Part shown: piece after piece, positions 9,106 through 18,276 of the stretch
Numbering within the stretch: position 1 is the stretch's first letter
How the letters are laid out: each line of letters begins with the position of its first letter
Source of the DNA: an uncultured Cohaesibacter sp.
GTDB lineage: Bacteria; Pseudomonadota; Alphaproteobacteria; Rhizobiales; Cohaesibacteraceae
NCBI RefSeq assembly: GCF_963678225.1
Contig: NZ_OY782764.1
Coordinates: 2,051,001-2,115,000 of the forward strand
DNA: 64,000 nt
Reading direction: 5' to 3'
The notes under the pieces: model-generated
The model's database searches: none
Told to the model about the DNA's origin: nothing
The model's input: only the letters and a program-made list of their open reading frames with translations
Position numbers and translations under genes: made by a program

Positions 9106-9622
9106 GCGCAGTCGTTCGGGCTTAAAAGAAGTATTTTATCTGCGGATTATCTCTTTGAGACTAAAGGGAAATCGTGATTCTACATAAGTCTTCATAGGCG
9201 CTTGATGAGCCAAAATTCTCTGTATAGGCAAATTCGCTTTGTCAGCCTTTGGGATATCCGTGTATAAAGTGCATCGGGCATGAATATTTTTCTGCCACTT
9301 AAGCAGCATGCGACCATTGAGACCTGGGTCGGGGCGGAATATTAAGGTATTGTAATAATTGGCAGATATGCTGATTTTGCAAATCTGTAAGTCTTTTGAC
9401 TGCGACAACCGGTCGCACAAACGATGGAGTGCGCCCCCTTTCCGTTGACATGAGTCAAAGCGTAAAAATAGGGCGATCCCTAGGGTTTCCGGACCCGTTT
9501 GGGGGAAGTGTGCTCAAAGATCAACCTGAAATTGTCGACATCCGGGTGTCGTCAGGGTGGCTTTACAATGGTGCTGTAGCCCGACTTCATGGGGAGGTTC
9601 GGGCCACAGATGGGACTGAAAG
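9106..9622. other. ccoN upstream region
   Basis: About 517 bases without a convincing gene. The AT-rich part (9120-9400) shows nothing I recognise. The FixK/FNR box is at 9445-9458. TAGGGT at 9481-9486 is placed as a -10 element would be if transcription starts near 9493, giving a leader of about 130 bases before ccoN. Confidence 0.6.
9445..9458 (+). promoter_or_regulatory. FNR/FixK box of the ccoNOQP promoter
   Basis: TTGA-CATGAG-TCAA, a full match to the palindromic core. If it lies at about -41.5, transcription starts near 9493, and TAGGGT at 9481-9486 would then be the -10 element. This is the classic class II arrangement for activating cbb3 oxidase operons at low oxygen. Confidence 0.85.
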
Positions 9623-11254
9623 ATGGCTCACACAGCGAAACGACTTTCTTTAGAAGAAGGCCTGTTTGCAGGATTCCTGACTGCATTGGCTTTCATTTGC
9701 CTCGTTATCGCCGGCAAAGCGGTAGATGGCGTTATGGCATTTCACGCAGGGCTCGGATTGCTTTTCTCGGCAATCGGGGTTTTCCTGATTTTCAATTCAT
9801 ACTTCAAGCGTCCTGCGGATGCCGTGGAGAGCGGATATAACCTCGGGCCGATCAAGTTCGGTGCGGTTGCTGCTGTCTTCTGGGGTATCGCAGGGTTTCT
9901 TGTCGGCGACATCATCGCCTGGCAGTTGACCTTCCCGATCCTGAACTTCGATCTGGAATGGACCAGCTTTGGCCGTTTGCGTCCGCTGCATACGTCTGCA
10001 GTGATTTTCGCTTTCGGTGGCAACGTGCTGCTCGCGACATCCTTCTATGTCGTTCAGCGCACCAGCCACGCGCGCTTGCCAGGTCGTGTTGCGCCATGGT
10101 TCGTTATTCTTGGCTATAACGCCTTCATCGTGATCGCCGGAACCGGCTATCTGTTTGGCGCGACCCAGTCCAAGGAATATGCCGAACCGGAATGGTATGC
10201 AGATCTTTGGCTGACCATCGTTTGGGTGGCCTACCTGCTTGTCTTCCTGGCAACTCTGTGGCGACGCAAGGAACCTCACATCTATGTGGCAAACTGGTTC
10301 TATCTTGCCTTTATCGTCACCATCGCGATGCTGCATATCGGTAACAACCTGTCGATCCCCGTTTCCATCTTCGGCATCAAATCCTATCAGGTCTTCTCCG
10401 GCGTGCAGGATGCGATGGTCCAGTGGTGGTATGGCCATAACGCAGTGGGCTTCTTCCTGACGGCAGGCTTCCTGGCCATCATGTATTATTTCATTCCCAA
10501 ACGTGCCGAGCGCCCGGTTTATTCCTACCGGCTGTCCATTGTGCACTTCTGGGCTCTGATCTTCATTTACATCTGGGCAGGCCCGCACCATCTGCACTAT
10601 ACCGCTCTGCCAGATTGGGCGCAGACTCTGGGCATGACCTTCTCGGTCATTCTCTGGATGCCGTCCTGGGGTGGCATGATCAACGGTTTGATGACGCTTT
10701 CGGGCGCATGGGACAAGCTGCGCACCGACCCGGTTTTGCGCATGATGGTCGTTTCCGTTGCCTTCTATGGCATGTCCACCTTCGAAGGGCCTCTGATGTC
10801 CGTCAAGTCCGTGAACTCCCTCTCGCACTATACCGATTGGACCATCGGTCACGTGCATTCGGGTGCTCTGGGCTGGGTTGGCTACATCTCCTTTGGCGCA
10901 ATCTATTGCCTCATCCCTTGGCTTTGGAACCGCAAGAGCCTTTATTCAACCAAGCTGGTTGAATGGCACTTCTGGATTTCCACGCTGGGTATCGTGCTCT
11001 ACATCACCTCGATGTGGGTGTCTGGTATCATGCAGGGCCTGATGTGGCGTGCCTATGACAAGCTCGGCTTCCTTGAATATTCCTTCATCGAGACCGTAGA
11101 AGCCATGCACCCCTTCTATATGATCCGTGCAATTGGTGGTCTTCTCTTCGTCACCGGCGCCGTGATCATGGCCTATAATATCTGGATGACCATTCGCGCG
11201 GGCGAGAAAGCGGAACAAGATGCCGCCGATCCTGCGCTGGTACCGGCAGAATAA
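9623..11254 (+). CDS. ccoN: cbb3-type cytochrome c oxidase subunit I CcoN
   Basis: A 543-residue catalytic subunit of the high-affinity oxidase, with about 12 or more transmembrane helices. Haem and copper ligand regions are visible: [13 protein letters not shown] (low-spin haem b histidine), [23 protein letters not shown] (helix with the CuB histidine and the cross-linked tyrosine), [14 protein letters not shown] (two further CuB histidines), and [14 protein letters not shown] (haem ligands). It reduces oxygen to water and pumps protons in the inner membrane. It is the first gene of ccoNOQP, 12 bases before ccoO, and is preceded by a FixK/FNR box. The length is normal for CcoN. Confidence 0.97.
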   Translation: MAHTAKRLSLEEGLFAGFLTALAFICLVIAGKAVDGVMAFHAGLGLLFSAIGVFLIFNSYFKRPADAVESGYNLGPIKFGAVAAVFWGIAGFLVGDIIAWQLTFPILNFDLEWTSFGRLRPLHTSAVIFAFGGNVLLATSFYVVQRTSHARLPGRVAPWFVILGYNAFIVIAGTGYLFGATQSKEYAEPEWYADLWLTIVWVAYLLVFLATLWRRKEPHIYVANWFYLAFIVTIAMLHIGNNLSIPVSIFGIKSYQVFSGVQDAMVQWWYGHNAVGFFLTAGFLAIMYYFIPKRAERPVYSYRLSIVHFWALIFIYIWAGPHHLHYTALPDWAQTLGMTFSVILWMPSWGGMINGLMTLSGAWDKLRTDPVLRMMVVSVAFYGMSTFEGPLMSVKSVNSLSHYTDWTIGHVHSGALGWVGYISFGAIYCLIPWLWNRKSLYSTKLVEWHFWISTLGIVLYITSMWVSGIMQGLMWRAYDKLGFLEYSFIETVEAMHPFYMIRAIGGLLFVTGAVIMAYNIWMTIRAGEKAEQDAADPALVPAE

Positions 11255-11266
11255 GGAGCGTTTGGC

Positions 11267-12025
11267 ATGTCTTTAATGAATAAACACGGCATTCTCGAAC
11301 GCCACTCCATGCTTCTGCTCGTTGGCATCCTAATTGTGGTTGCCATCGGTGGTATGGTCGAGATCATCCCGCTTTTCTATCTGAAAAGCACCATCGAGAA
11401 GGTTGAGGGCATGCGCCCTTATACCCCGCTCGAACTTGCTGGCCGCAACATTTATATCCGCGAAGGCTGCTATCTGTGTCACTCACAGATGATCCGCCCG
11501 ATGCGCGACGAAATCGAGCGTTACGGCCATTATTCTCTCGCAGCCGAGTCCATGTACGACCACCCATTCCAGTGGGGCTCAAAGCGTACTGGTCCTGATC
11601 TCGCGCGTGTGGGCAACAAATATTCCGATCTGTGGCACGTCAATCACCTGACAGACCCACGTTCGGTCGTTCCCGAATCCGTCATGCCCGGCTATCCATT
11701 CCTGGCCCAAACGGATCTCAAGGTGCCCGACATTTCTGCTGACCTCAAGGTCAACCGAATGGTGGGTGTGCCTTATACCGACGAACAGATTGCCAATGCC
11801 AAGGCCGATATGATGGCTCAGGCGAATCCTGATGACGACAATGTCGACGACTTCCTCGATCGCTATACCCAGACCTTGGGGGATGAGGATAGAGAACCGA
11901 CTATTCGGGATTTTGATGGCAATCCGGACCGGGTGACGGAAATGGACGCGCTTGTTGCCTATTTGCAGATGCTTGGCACCTTGGTCGATTTCTCGATCTA
12001 TGATGACAAGGCGGACCTTCGCTAG
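11267..12025 (+). CDS. ccoO: cbb3-type oxidase monohaem cytochrome c subunit CcoO
   Basis: A 252-residue subunit with one N-terminal membrane anchor (about 15-38) and one class I c-type haem site, EGCYLCHSQ (C68, C71, H72). The axial methionine is probably in the [11 protein letters not shown] region. It relays electrons from CcoP to CcoN on the periplasmic side. It starts 12 bases after ccoN behind AAGGAGCG and is followed by ccoQ 11 bases downstream. Confidence 0.96.
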   Translation: MSLMNKHGILERHSMLLLVGILIVVAIGGMVEIIPLFYLKSTIEKVEGMRPYTPLELAGRNIYIREGCYLCHSQMIRPMRDEIERYGHYSLAAESMYDHPFQWGSKRTGPDLARVGNKYSDLWHVNHLTDPRSVVPESVMPGYPFLAQTDLKVPDISADLKVNRMVGVPYTDEQIANAKADMMAQANPDDDNVDDFLDRYTQTLGDEDREPTIRDFDGNPDRVTEMDALVAYLQMLGTLVDFSIYDDKADLR

Positions 12026-12036
12026 GGAGCAGGCTC

Positions 12037-12189
12037 ATGTCGACCTATGAAACTTTGGCTAACTTCGCGCAGACCTGGGGCTTGCTCTACTTCGTGCTGA
12101 TTTTTGCTGGCGTGCTGGTTTATACCTTCTGGCCCACCAACAAGAAGCGGTTCGATGATGCGGCCCGGATGCCACTGCGGGAGGACTGA
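12037..12189 (+). CDS. ccoQ: cbb3-type oxidase small subunit CcoQ
   Basis: A 50-residue single-span membrane protein starting MSTYETLANFAQTWG, with one hydrophobic helix (about 15-32) and the FWPTNKKRFDDAARMPL tail typical of CcoQ/FixQ. It starts 11 bases after ccoO behind GGGAGCAGG and ends 2 bases before ccoP. CcoQ is not catalytic; in studied species it stabilises the complex or links it to regulation. The position between ccoO and ccoP and the motif after the helix make the call secure despite its size. Confidence 0.93.
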   Translation: MSTYETLANFAQTWGLLYFVLIFAGVLVYTFWPTNKKRFDDAARMPLRED

Positions 12190-12191
12190 GA

Positions 12192-13067
12192 ATGAGTGAC
12201 CACAAAAAAGAAATTGACCACATTACCGGGGTAGAAACGACCGGTCATGAATGGGATGGCCTGAAGGAACTCAACAATCCGCTGCCGCGCTGGTGGCTGT
12301 GGACCTGGTATGCCTGTATCGTCTGGGCGATCGGTTACTGGGTGTTGTTTCCGGCCTGGCCAATGGTATCCAGCTACACCAAGGGCTATCTGGGCCATAC
12401 CAACCGTGAAGACGGCATCAAGGCTTATGAAAGCCTGATTGCTCAGCGTATGGAACAGGGTGCTGGCCTGCAGACCGCATCCGTCGAGGAAATTCTCGGC
12501 GATGACGATCTGCGTCAGTTCGCTGTTGCGCAAGGGTCTGCGGCCTTTGGTGACAACTGTGCGGCTTGCCATGGATCTGGCGCAGCCGGAGCCACGGGCT
12601 ACCCGAACCTGCTTGACGACGATTGGCTCTGGGGGGGGACCATCGAGGATATCCATACGACCTTGCTCTATGGCATCCGGTCTACCCATGAGGATACCAG
12701 ACTGAACAACATGACCGCTTTTGGCCGTGACGAGATTCTGGAATCTGACGAAATCGAAACGCTGGCAGACTATGTCCTGTCCATTTCCGGTCAGGAGCCT
12801 TCTGAAGGCGCCGATCTGGACGCAGGAGCAACCCTGTTCGCAGACAATTGCACGTCCTGTCATGGTGAAGATGCCAAGGGCATGCAGGAACTGGGCGCGC
12901 CCAACCTGACGGATGCCATCTGGCTCTATGGTGGAGATCGGGAGACGATCATCGAAACCATCACCAATGGTCGCCAGGGCGTCATGCCGAGCTGGGAAGC
13001 TCGTCTTGATCCGGTAACGATCAAGTCGCTTGCGGTTTATGTGCATACCCGTGGTGGTGGCCAGTAA
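12192..13067 (+). CDS. ccoP: cbb3-type oxidase dihaem cytochrome c subunit CcoP
   Basis: A 291-residue subunit that accepts electrons from the cytochrome bc1 branch. A cytosolic N-terminus (HEWDGLKELNNPLPRWW, the usual CcoP signature) is followed by one membrane helix (about 34-56). Two cytochrome c domains follow with haem sites CAACH (C123, C126, H127) and CTSCH (C220, C223, H224); the second ends with the GRQGVMPSW methionine-ligand loop. It is the last gene of ccoNOQP, with a 440-base gap before ccoG. Confidence 0.96.
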   Translation: MSDHKKEIDHITGVETTGHEWDGLKELNNPLPRWWLWTWYACIVWAIGYWVLFPAWPMVSSYTKGYLGHTNREDGIKAYESLIAQRMEQGAGLQTASVEEILGDDDLRQFAVAQGSAAFGDNCAACHGSGAAGATGYPNLLDDDWLWGGTIEDIHTTLLYGIRSTHEDTRLNNMTAFGRDEILESDEIETLADYVLSISGQEPSEGADLDAGATLFADNCTSCHGEDAKGMQELGAPNLTDAIWLYGGDRETIIETITNGRQGVMPSWEARLDPVTIKSLAVYVHTRGGGQ

Positions 13068-13507
13068 TTAGCTTATGCATCAGGGGCGGGGAAGGCGTAT
13101 GCGTTCTCCGCTTCTTTCTGGTCGGGGTTACATGTCTCGGCTTGTTTCCGATTTGGCGCGCAAATGGTTGCGTCAATATGTCTCAGTATATTTCCTCAAA
13201 ATTGACGCCACTCTTCTGTAAACAGGAATGACTGGCGATTTTTTTGACCCAATACTGGTAAATCATATGCGGATTACTGTGAGTTCGTCAGACTTGAGAA
13301 GTTCCTTGCAGTATTGCGCAGCCATTTCGGACGACAGTAAAGAATTGGAGAGTTTTTCCTGAGACTCTAGTTGCACGTATGCTCAGGAACATGTTGCCTT
13401 CAAGTCCTTCCACTTGTGGGCAATCGGGATGATCAAGAGAGGACATCGGCTTTACTAGGCCGGATTGTGGCATGATCATCTTAGGGACCATTTCGAGGAG
13501 ACGATAG
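13068..13507. other. Intergenic region between ccoNOQP and ccoGHIS
   Basis: About 440 bases. A hairpin at 13086-13111 (GCGGGGAAGGC / GCGTTCTCCGC, imperfect, followed by TTCTTT) may terminate ccoNOQP. The rest is AT-richer and should hold a separate ccoG promoter. I looked for a TTGA-N6-TCAA box and found none. No gene is evident. Confidence 0.55.
13086..13111 (+). terminator. Possible terminator after ccoP
   Basis: Imperfect GC-rich hairpin with arms GCGGGGAAGGC and GCGTTCTCCGC around a short loop, followed by TTCTTTCT, 19 bases beyond the ccoP stop. One mismatch and one wobble lower confidence. Confidence 0.45.
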
Positions 13508-14971
13508 ATGACGGTTGATGCCCCGCAGACCAGCTCGGACAACAACCCCGGCGATTTGCAGCTCTATGCCAAGGCCAAGAAGGTCTACCCGCAAAGCGTC
13601 AAGGGCCGGTTCAGGAATTTCAAATGGGCATTTATGATCTTTGCCCTCGGGCTTTATTATTTTCTGCCTTTCGTGAGATGGGATCGTGGCCCCAATGCGC
13701 CTGATCAGGCAGTCTTGATCGACTTTCCGGCTCGCCGTTTCTACTTCTTCTTCATCGAGATCTGGCCGCAGGAAGTCTACTATCTCACCGGCCTGCTGAT
13801 TCTTGCAGCGCTCACTCTGTTTCTGATGAATGCGTTGGCAGGGCGCGTCTGGTGTGGCTATATGTGCTTCCAGACAGTCTGGACGGACCTGTTCATGTTG
13901 GTCGAGCGCTGGATTGAGGGCGATCGCCGCGAACGCATCAAGGCCGACAAGCAGCCGATGACGCTGCAGCGGGTGGGCAGACTGATTTCAAAACATATCG
14001 TCTGGCTTCTTATCGCCTGGTGGACAGGTGGTGCCTGGGTTCTATATTTCGCCGACGCGCCGATGCTGGTTGAAGAGCTGGCCTTCGGACATGCTCCCAT
14101 GGTGGCCTATGTCTGGATTGGCATCCTCACGGCAACGACCTACATCATGGCCGGCCACATGCGCGAGCAGGTCTGCGTCTATATGTGCCCGTGGCCGCGC
14201 ATTCAGGCTGCCCTTACGGATGAATGGGCTCTCAACGTCACCTACCGCAAGGACCGGGGCGAGCCGCGTGGGTCGCTCAAGAAAATGAAGGCTCGTGCCG
14301 AAGAGGGCCTGCCTGCGGGTGACTGCGTTGATTGCGGCCAGTGTGTGGCGGTGTGTCCCACCGGCATCGATATCCGTGACGGAGCGCAGCTGGCCTGTAT
14401 CCAGTGTGGACTTTGCATTGATGCCTGCGACAATGTCATGGAGAAGATCGGCAAGCCGCGTGGTCTGGTTGACTATGATACAGACATCAACATCCAGCGT
14501 CATCTGGAAGGCAAGGACAGCGTCTATCGCTTCATCCGCCCGCGCACGATCATCTATATCGCCATGATCTCGCTGGTCAGTGGCCTGATGCTCTATACGC
14601 TGGCCAACCGTCAGCTGGTGGACCTCAATGTGCTGCATGATCGCAATCCGTTGTTCGTCACCTTGTCAGATGGTTCTATCCGCAATGGCTACACCATCCG
14701 CCTGATCAACAAGGCATCGACCCATCGGGATTTCGAAATGTCGCTGGTCGGTGTGCCGGAAGGTTTCTCGATGAAAGCGGTGGGCATTGAAAGCGATGAT
14801 CCTCGCTCCATGGTCATCCCGATTGATCAGGACATTACCAAGGAACTGCGTGTTCAGGTCTTCGCACCACCAAAGGCAGATCTCGATAAGTCACAATCCA
14901 TCGGCTTCAACGTCAGAGACACTGAAACGGGTGAAGCCCAGTTGGTGACGGATTATTTCAAGGCCCCTTGA
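13508..14971 (+). CDS. ccoG: cbb3 oxidase assembly ferredoxin-like membrane protein CcoG (RdxA/FixG)
   Basis: A 487-residue protein. Four or five membrane helices lie in the first 250 residues, with the conserved WCGYMCFQTVWTDL and VCVYMCPWPRIQ motifs. Two 4Fe-4S binding motifs follow (CVDCGQCVAVCP and CIQCGLCIDAC), then another helix and a C-terminal periplasmic domain (about 370-487). CcoG is proposed to handle copper reduction during CcoN assembly. It starts the ccoGHIS group; a hairpin terminator lies between it and ccoH. Confidence 0.95.
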   Translation: MTVDAPQTSSDNNPGDLQLYAKAKKVYPQSVKGRFRNFKWAFMIFALGLYYFLPFVRWDRGPNAPDQAVLIDFPARRFYFFFIEIWPQEVYYLTGLLILAALTLFLMNALAGRVWCGYMCFQTVWTDLFMLVERWIEGDRRERIKADKQPMTLQRVGRLISKHIVWLLIAWWTGGAWVLYFADAPMLVEELAFGHAPMVAYVWIGILTATTYIMAGHMREQVCVYMCPWPRIQAALTDEWALNVTYRKDRGEPRGSLKKMKARAEEGLPAGDCVDCGQCVAVCPTGIDIRDGAQLACIQCGLCIDACDNVMEKIGKPRGLVDYDTDINIQRHLEGKDSVYRFIRPRTIIYIAMISLVSGLMLYTLANRQLVDLNVLHDRNPLFVTLSDGSIRNGYTIRLINKASTHRDFEMSLVGVPEGFSMKAVGIESDDPRSMVIPIDQDITKELRVQVFAPPKADLDKSQSIGFNVRDTETGEAQLVTDYFKAP

Positions 14972-14993
14972 GGGCATAGGAAAGAAAGACATC

Positions 14994-15028
14994 GGGAGGC
15001 TTTGGATCTCGCTCTAAAGCCTCTCTTT
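14994..15028 (+). terminator. Terminator or attenuator between ccoG and ccoH
   Basis: Inverted repeat GAGGCTTT / AAAGCCTC (14996-15003 and 15016-15023), extendable by a wobble to GGGAGGCTTT, with a 12-base loop and a following CTTTATTT run. Lying inside an assembly-gene group, it may reduce rather than stop read-through. Confidence 0.6.
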
Positions 15029-15098
15029 ATTTCTGGCAAGATACGCGCATAATGGCGAAGGGTTAACCCGAAGTCAGAGGGATCAAAAGGCAGGATAA

Positions 15099-15599
15099 AT
15101 GGCAGTTACGACCGACAAGGCAGAGAAGAAATTCACCGGCACGCATATGCTTTTATGGTTGTTTGGATTCTTTGGCGTCATGTTCATCGCCAACGGCTTT
15201 TTCGTTTATTATGCCCGCACGTCATGGCCCGGCGTGGTGGAAGAAAGCCCTTATCAGGCAAGCCAGAATTACAACAAGACATTGGCCGAAGCCGCCGCGC
15301 AAAATGAACGCGACTGGCATATGCAACTGGCGCTCAAGCGCAGCCAGCAGAAGGCCTTTCTGGTGATCGATGCGAAGGACAAAGACGGGCAGCCGCTGAC
15401 GGATTTGACCATCAACGCCACCGTGGGGCGGCAGGTTACAGAAGAGTTCGACCATGTGTTGACCCTTTCTCCTTCGGGTGATGGCATCTATCAGGGGGAA
15501 ATCGGAATGCTTGACCCGGGTCGCTGGCGTGTCGAGTTCGAAGCATTGCAGCAGGGGCAGAAACTGTTCCAGACCCATGAAATCATCGCTTTGAAATAA
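15099..15599 (+). CDS. ccoH: cbb3 oxidase assembly protein CcoH (FixH)
   Basis: A 166-residue single-pass membrane protein: short cytosolic N-terminus, one helix (about 14-36, including GVMFIANGFFVYYA) and a periplasmic beta-rich domain (FixH fold) with ESPYQASQNYNKTL just after the helix and DGIYQGEIGMLDPGRWRVEFEA near the end. It is required for stable assembly of cbb3 and associates with the complex in studied species. It lies between ccoG and ccoI, 31 bases before the ccoI start. Confidence 0.93.
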   Translation: MAVTTDKAEKKFTGTHMLLWLFGFFGVMFIANGFFVYYARTSWPGVVEESPYQASQNYNKTLAEAAAQNERDWHMQLALKRSQQKAFLVIDAKDKDGQPLTDLTINATVGRQVTEEFDHVLTLSPSGDGIYQGEIGMLDPGRWRVEFEALQQGQKLFQTHEIIALK

Positions 15600-15630
15600 T
15601 CAACGCAGCGCTTGGCAGTGGGGCTTCTTG

Positions 15631-17898
15631 ATGACCGCACATCAACCTATTGAACGGGATTGGTCCGCCTTCTCCGAAAGCTTGCCTGATGGCAGCGAAA
15701 AGCTGGCGCTGGCAGTGGAGGGGATCTATTGTCCTGCCTGCATGACGCGCATCGAAAAGGGCCTGATGGATCTTGAGGGCGTCTGCAACGCCCGCGTCAA
15801 TCTCTCTTCTCACCGGCTTGCTGTGACATGGAAGCCGGAGGAAACCGACCCCGAACAGCTGCTCAAGCGTCTGGCCGATCTGGGCTATGGTGCGCATCCC
15901 TTTGACCCCGGACGGGTAAAGACGGAAGAAAAGAAAGAGAGCCAACGCCTGTTGCGCGCGCTGGCTGTGGCCGGCTTTGCCTCCATGAATGTGATGTTGC
16001 TCTCTATCTCCGTCTGGTCGGGCAATGTCTCTGATATCACGCCAGAGACCCGTGACTTCTTCCACTGGCTCTCGGCAGTGATCACGCTGCCTGCGGCCGC
16101 CTATTCGGGGCAGCCCTTCTTCAGCTCTGCTTGGCGCGTTTTGCGCAAGGGGCATCTCAATATGGATGTGCCTATCTCCATCGGGGTCATTCTGGCGCTG
16201 TTCCTGTCGGTGCTGCAAACCGTGCAGCATCAAGCCGAGGCCTATTTCGAGAGCGCCCTGATGCTGCTCTTCTTCCTGCTGGTCGGGCGCTGGCTTGACC
16301 AGATGATGCGGCTGAAGACCCGTTCCTTTGCGGAGAATCTGACCGCGCTCAAGGCCGAAACGGCCATGAAGCTGTTTGCCGATGGTTCCTTGCGCGAAGT
16401 GCCGCTCTCCAAGGTCGAGCCCGGCGACAGGGTGCTGGTGCGCCCCGGTGAGCGGGTATCTGTGGATGGTACGGTGCTGTCAGGCAGCTCGCAGATTGAT
16501 CAAAGTCTGGTGACGGGCGAAACGGTGCTGGTTGAGGTGACCGACGGAGACTCTGTTTATGCAGGCACCCTTAATGGCGAGAATGCGCTGACCATCTCTG
16601 TCACAGCGGCAGCGAAAGGCACCTTGCTTGATGAAGTCAACCGCCTCATTGATGAGGCCATGGAAGCCAAGTCCCGCTATCGCCACTTGGCTGATCGCGC
16701 CGCCGAATGGTACGCACCCATCGTTCATACCGCCTCGGCGGTAACCTTTGCGGGCTGGTGGCTCTATGGTATCGGCTGGCAACCGTCACTGGTGATTGCC
16801 ATCTCGGTGCTGATCATCACATGCCCCTGTGCTTTGGGGCTGGCGATCCCTGCTGTGCAGGTGGTCGCTTCCGGGTCTCTTTTCCGCAATCAGGTTTTGC
16901 TCAACCGATCCGACGCACTGGAACGCTTTGCCAAGGTCGACACTGTGGTGTTCGACAAGACCGGCACCCTGACGCGCCCTGCCGTCGGGCTGGTCAACCC
17001 CGATGCTTGTGACGCAGAAAGCCTAAGGCTTGCCATCGCCCTAGCCAAGGCATCGAGCCATCCATTGTCTGCCGCGCTGGCGGGTATGGACCGGCGTGTC
17101 CAGCCTCTTGAAGAAGCCGCAGAGCAAAAGGGCAAGGGGCTCGAGGTGCTTCACGCTGGCGAGCGGTTACGGCTGGGGTCCATCGATTTTTGCAATGCGC
17201 ATAAAGAAGCGGAGATCATCCGGCAGGCCCATCCAACAGCATCGCTTATCGCCTTCCGGCGTGGGGAAGAGCATCCAGTGGTCTTTGCGCTGGAGCAGCA
17301 ATTGCGCTCTGACGCAAAAGACGTGATTGATAGCCTCAAGGCACGCGGGCTGGCCCTGATGATCCTCTCCGGCGATCAGCCGCGCGCGGTTGAAACCATC
17401 GCGCAAGAGCTTGGCATCGACCAGTTTCATGCGGGCATTTCCCCCACCGACAAGATCGCTCTGATCGAAGCGGAAAAAGCAAAGGGCAACCGCGTGATGA
17501 TGGTGGGCGATGGCCTCAACGATGCCCCTGCGCTCGCCAGTGCTCATGTGTCTCTCTCACCAGTGACCGCAGCCCATGTCAGTCAGGCGGCTGCGGACGC
17601 TCTGTTCCTTGGCGAAAAGCTCGCACCGGTGCTGCATATTCTGGATATCAGCAAACGTGCACGCCGCATCATGGAGCAGAATCTGTCACTGGCGACCCTC
17701 TATAATGTCGTCGCCGTTCCCTTTGCTATTGCGGGCTTCGTCACGCCATTGATTGCGGCTCTGGCCATGTCTGGTTCTTCGTTGGTGGTAACCATCAATG
17801 CCCTGCGCGCCCGTGCCAAAAGTGACCCCTGGTTCACTGACAATGGCGGATTTGAGGAAAGCCTTGCCGACAGGCGCCCATCACAGGCTGAGGGATAA
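15631..17898 (+). CDS. ccoI: Copper-exporting P-type ATPase CcoI (FixI) for cbb3 oxidase
   Basis: A P1B-type ATPase of 755 residues from ATG 15631 (TTG 15628 is the alternative). The N-terminal heavy-metal domain has the metal motif CPAC in GIYCPACMTRIEKG. Membrane helices follow, including the CPC motif in ITCPCALGLAIP. Then come the actuator TGE (VTGETVLVE), the phosphorylation motif DKTGTLT and the hinge GDGLNDAPAL. It transports copper to the periplasmic side for the CuB centre of CcoN. It belongs to ccoGHIS and is followed by ccoS about 105 bases later. Confidence 0.95.
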   Translation: MTAHQPIERDWSAFSESLPDGSEKLALAVEGIYCPACMTRIEKGLMDLEGVCNARVNLSSHRLAVTWKPEETDPEQLLKRLADLGYGAHPFDPGRVKTEEKKESQRLLRALAVAGFASMNVMLLSISVWSGNVSDITPETRDFFHWLSAVITLPAAAYSGQPFFSSAWRVLRKGHLNMDVPISIGVILALFLSVLQTVQHQAEAYFESALMLLFFLLVGRWLDQMMRLKTRSFAENLTALKAETAMKLFADGSLREVPLSKVEPGDRVLVRPGERVSVDGTVLSGSSQIDQSLVTGETVLVEVTDGDSVYAGTLNGENALTISVTAAAKGTLLDEVNRLIDEAMEAKSRYRHLADRAAEWYAPIVHTASAVTFAGWWLYGIGWQPSLVIAISVLIITCPCALGLAIPAVQVVASGSLFRNQVLLNRSDALERFAKVDTVVFDKTGTLTRPAVGLVNPDACDAESLRLAIALAKASSHPLSAALAGMDRRVQPLEEAAEQKGKGLEVLHAGERLRLGSIDFCNAHKEAEIIRQAHPTASLIAFRRGEEHPVVFALEQQLRSDAKDVIDSLKARGLALMILSGDQPRAVETIAQELGIDQFHAGISPTDKIALIEAEKAKGNRVMMVGDGLNDAPALASAHVSLSPVTAAHVSQAAADALFLGEKLAPVLHILDISKRARRIMEQNLSLATLYNVVAVPFAIAGFVTPLIAALAMSGSSLVVTINALRARAKSDPWFTDNGGFEESLADRRPSQAEG

Positions 17899-18003
17899 GG
17901 TTCGTTACAAAAATCTCGTTTCATTGGATCTGCCCCTTTGCTACCAATTAAAAATCGCAAATCATCGACGTCCGGGCAGGCATAAGACAGGAGCTGGCGC
18001 AGC

Positions 18004-18210
18004 ATGAACGTTCTGTTCTTCCTTATTCCCATCGCACTGGGTCTTGGTGCGCTTGGCCTGATTGCTTTTCTCTGGTCTTTGAAAAGCAATCAGTATGAAG
18101 ATTTGCAAGGCGCTGCCTATCGTATTCTGGATGATTCCGATCTGGAGCCCGAGGAGCAGGCCAAAATCCACGCCGGTCCTCAGGAGCAGGCCAAAAAAGC
18201 CAGCCGATAA
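18004..18210 (+). CDS. ccoS: cbb3 oxidase maturation protein CcoS
   Basis: A 68-residue protein with one N-terminal hydrophobic helix (about 3-25) and the conserved LWSLKSNQYEDLQGAAYRILDD motif immediately after it, which defines CcoS/FixS. It is needed for insertion of cofactors into cbb3 in studied species. The C-terminal 20 residues are charged and repeat EEQAK/QEQAK. It is the last gene of the ccoGHIS set. Confidence 0.94.
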   Translation: MNVLFFLIPIALGLGALGLIAFLWSLKSNQYEDLQGAAYRILDDSDLEPEEQAKIHAGPQEQAKKASR

Positions 18211-18276
18211 CAAGACAGATTGAACAGGTGCTGGCGGGTATAGCAGCCAGCGAATAGACAGATAAAAGGCAAAAGC

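Noticed and set aside
9136-9420. Reverse reading frame of about 94 codons upstream of ccoN
   Set aside because: No ribosome site, no recognisable motif and an AT-rich region; treated as non-coding.
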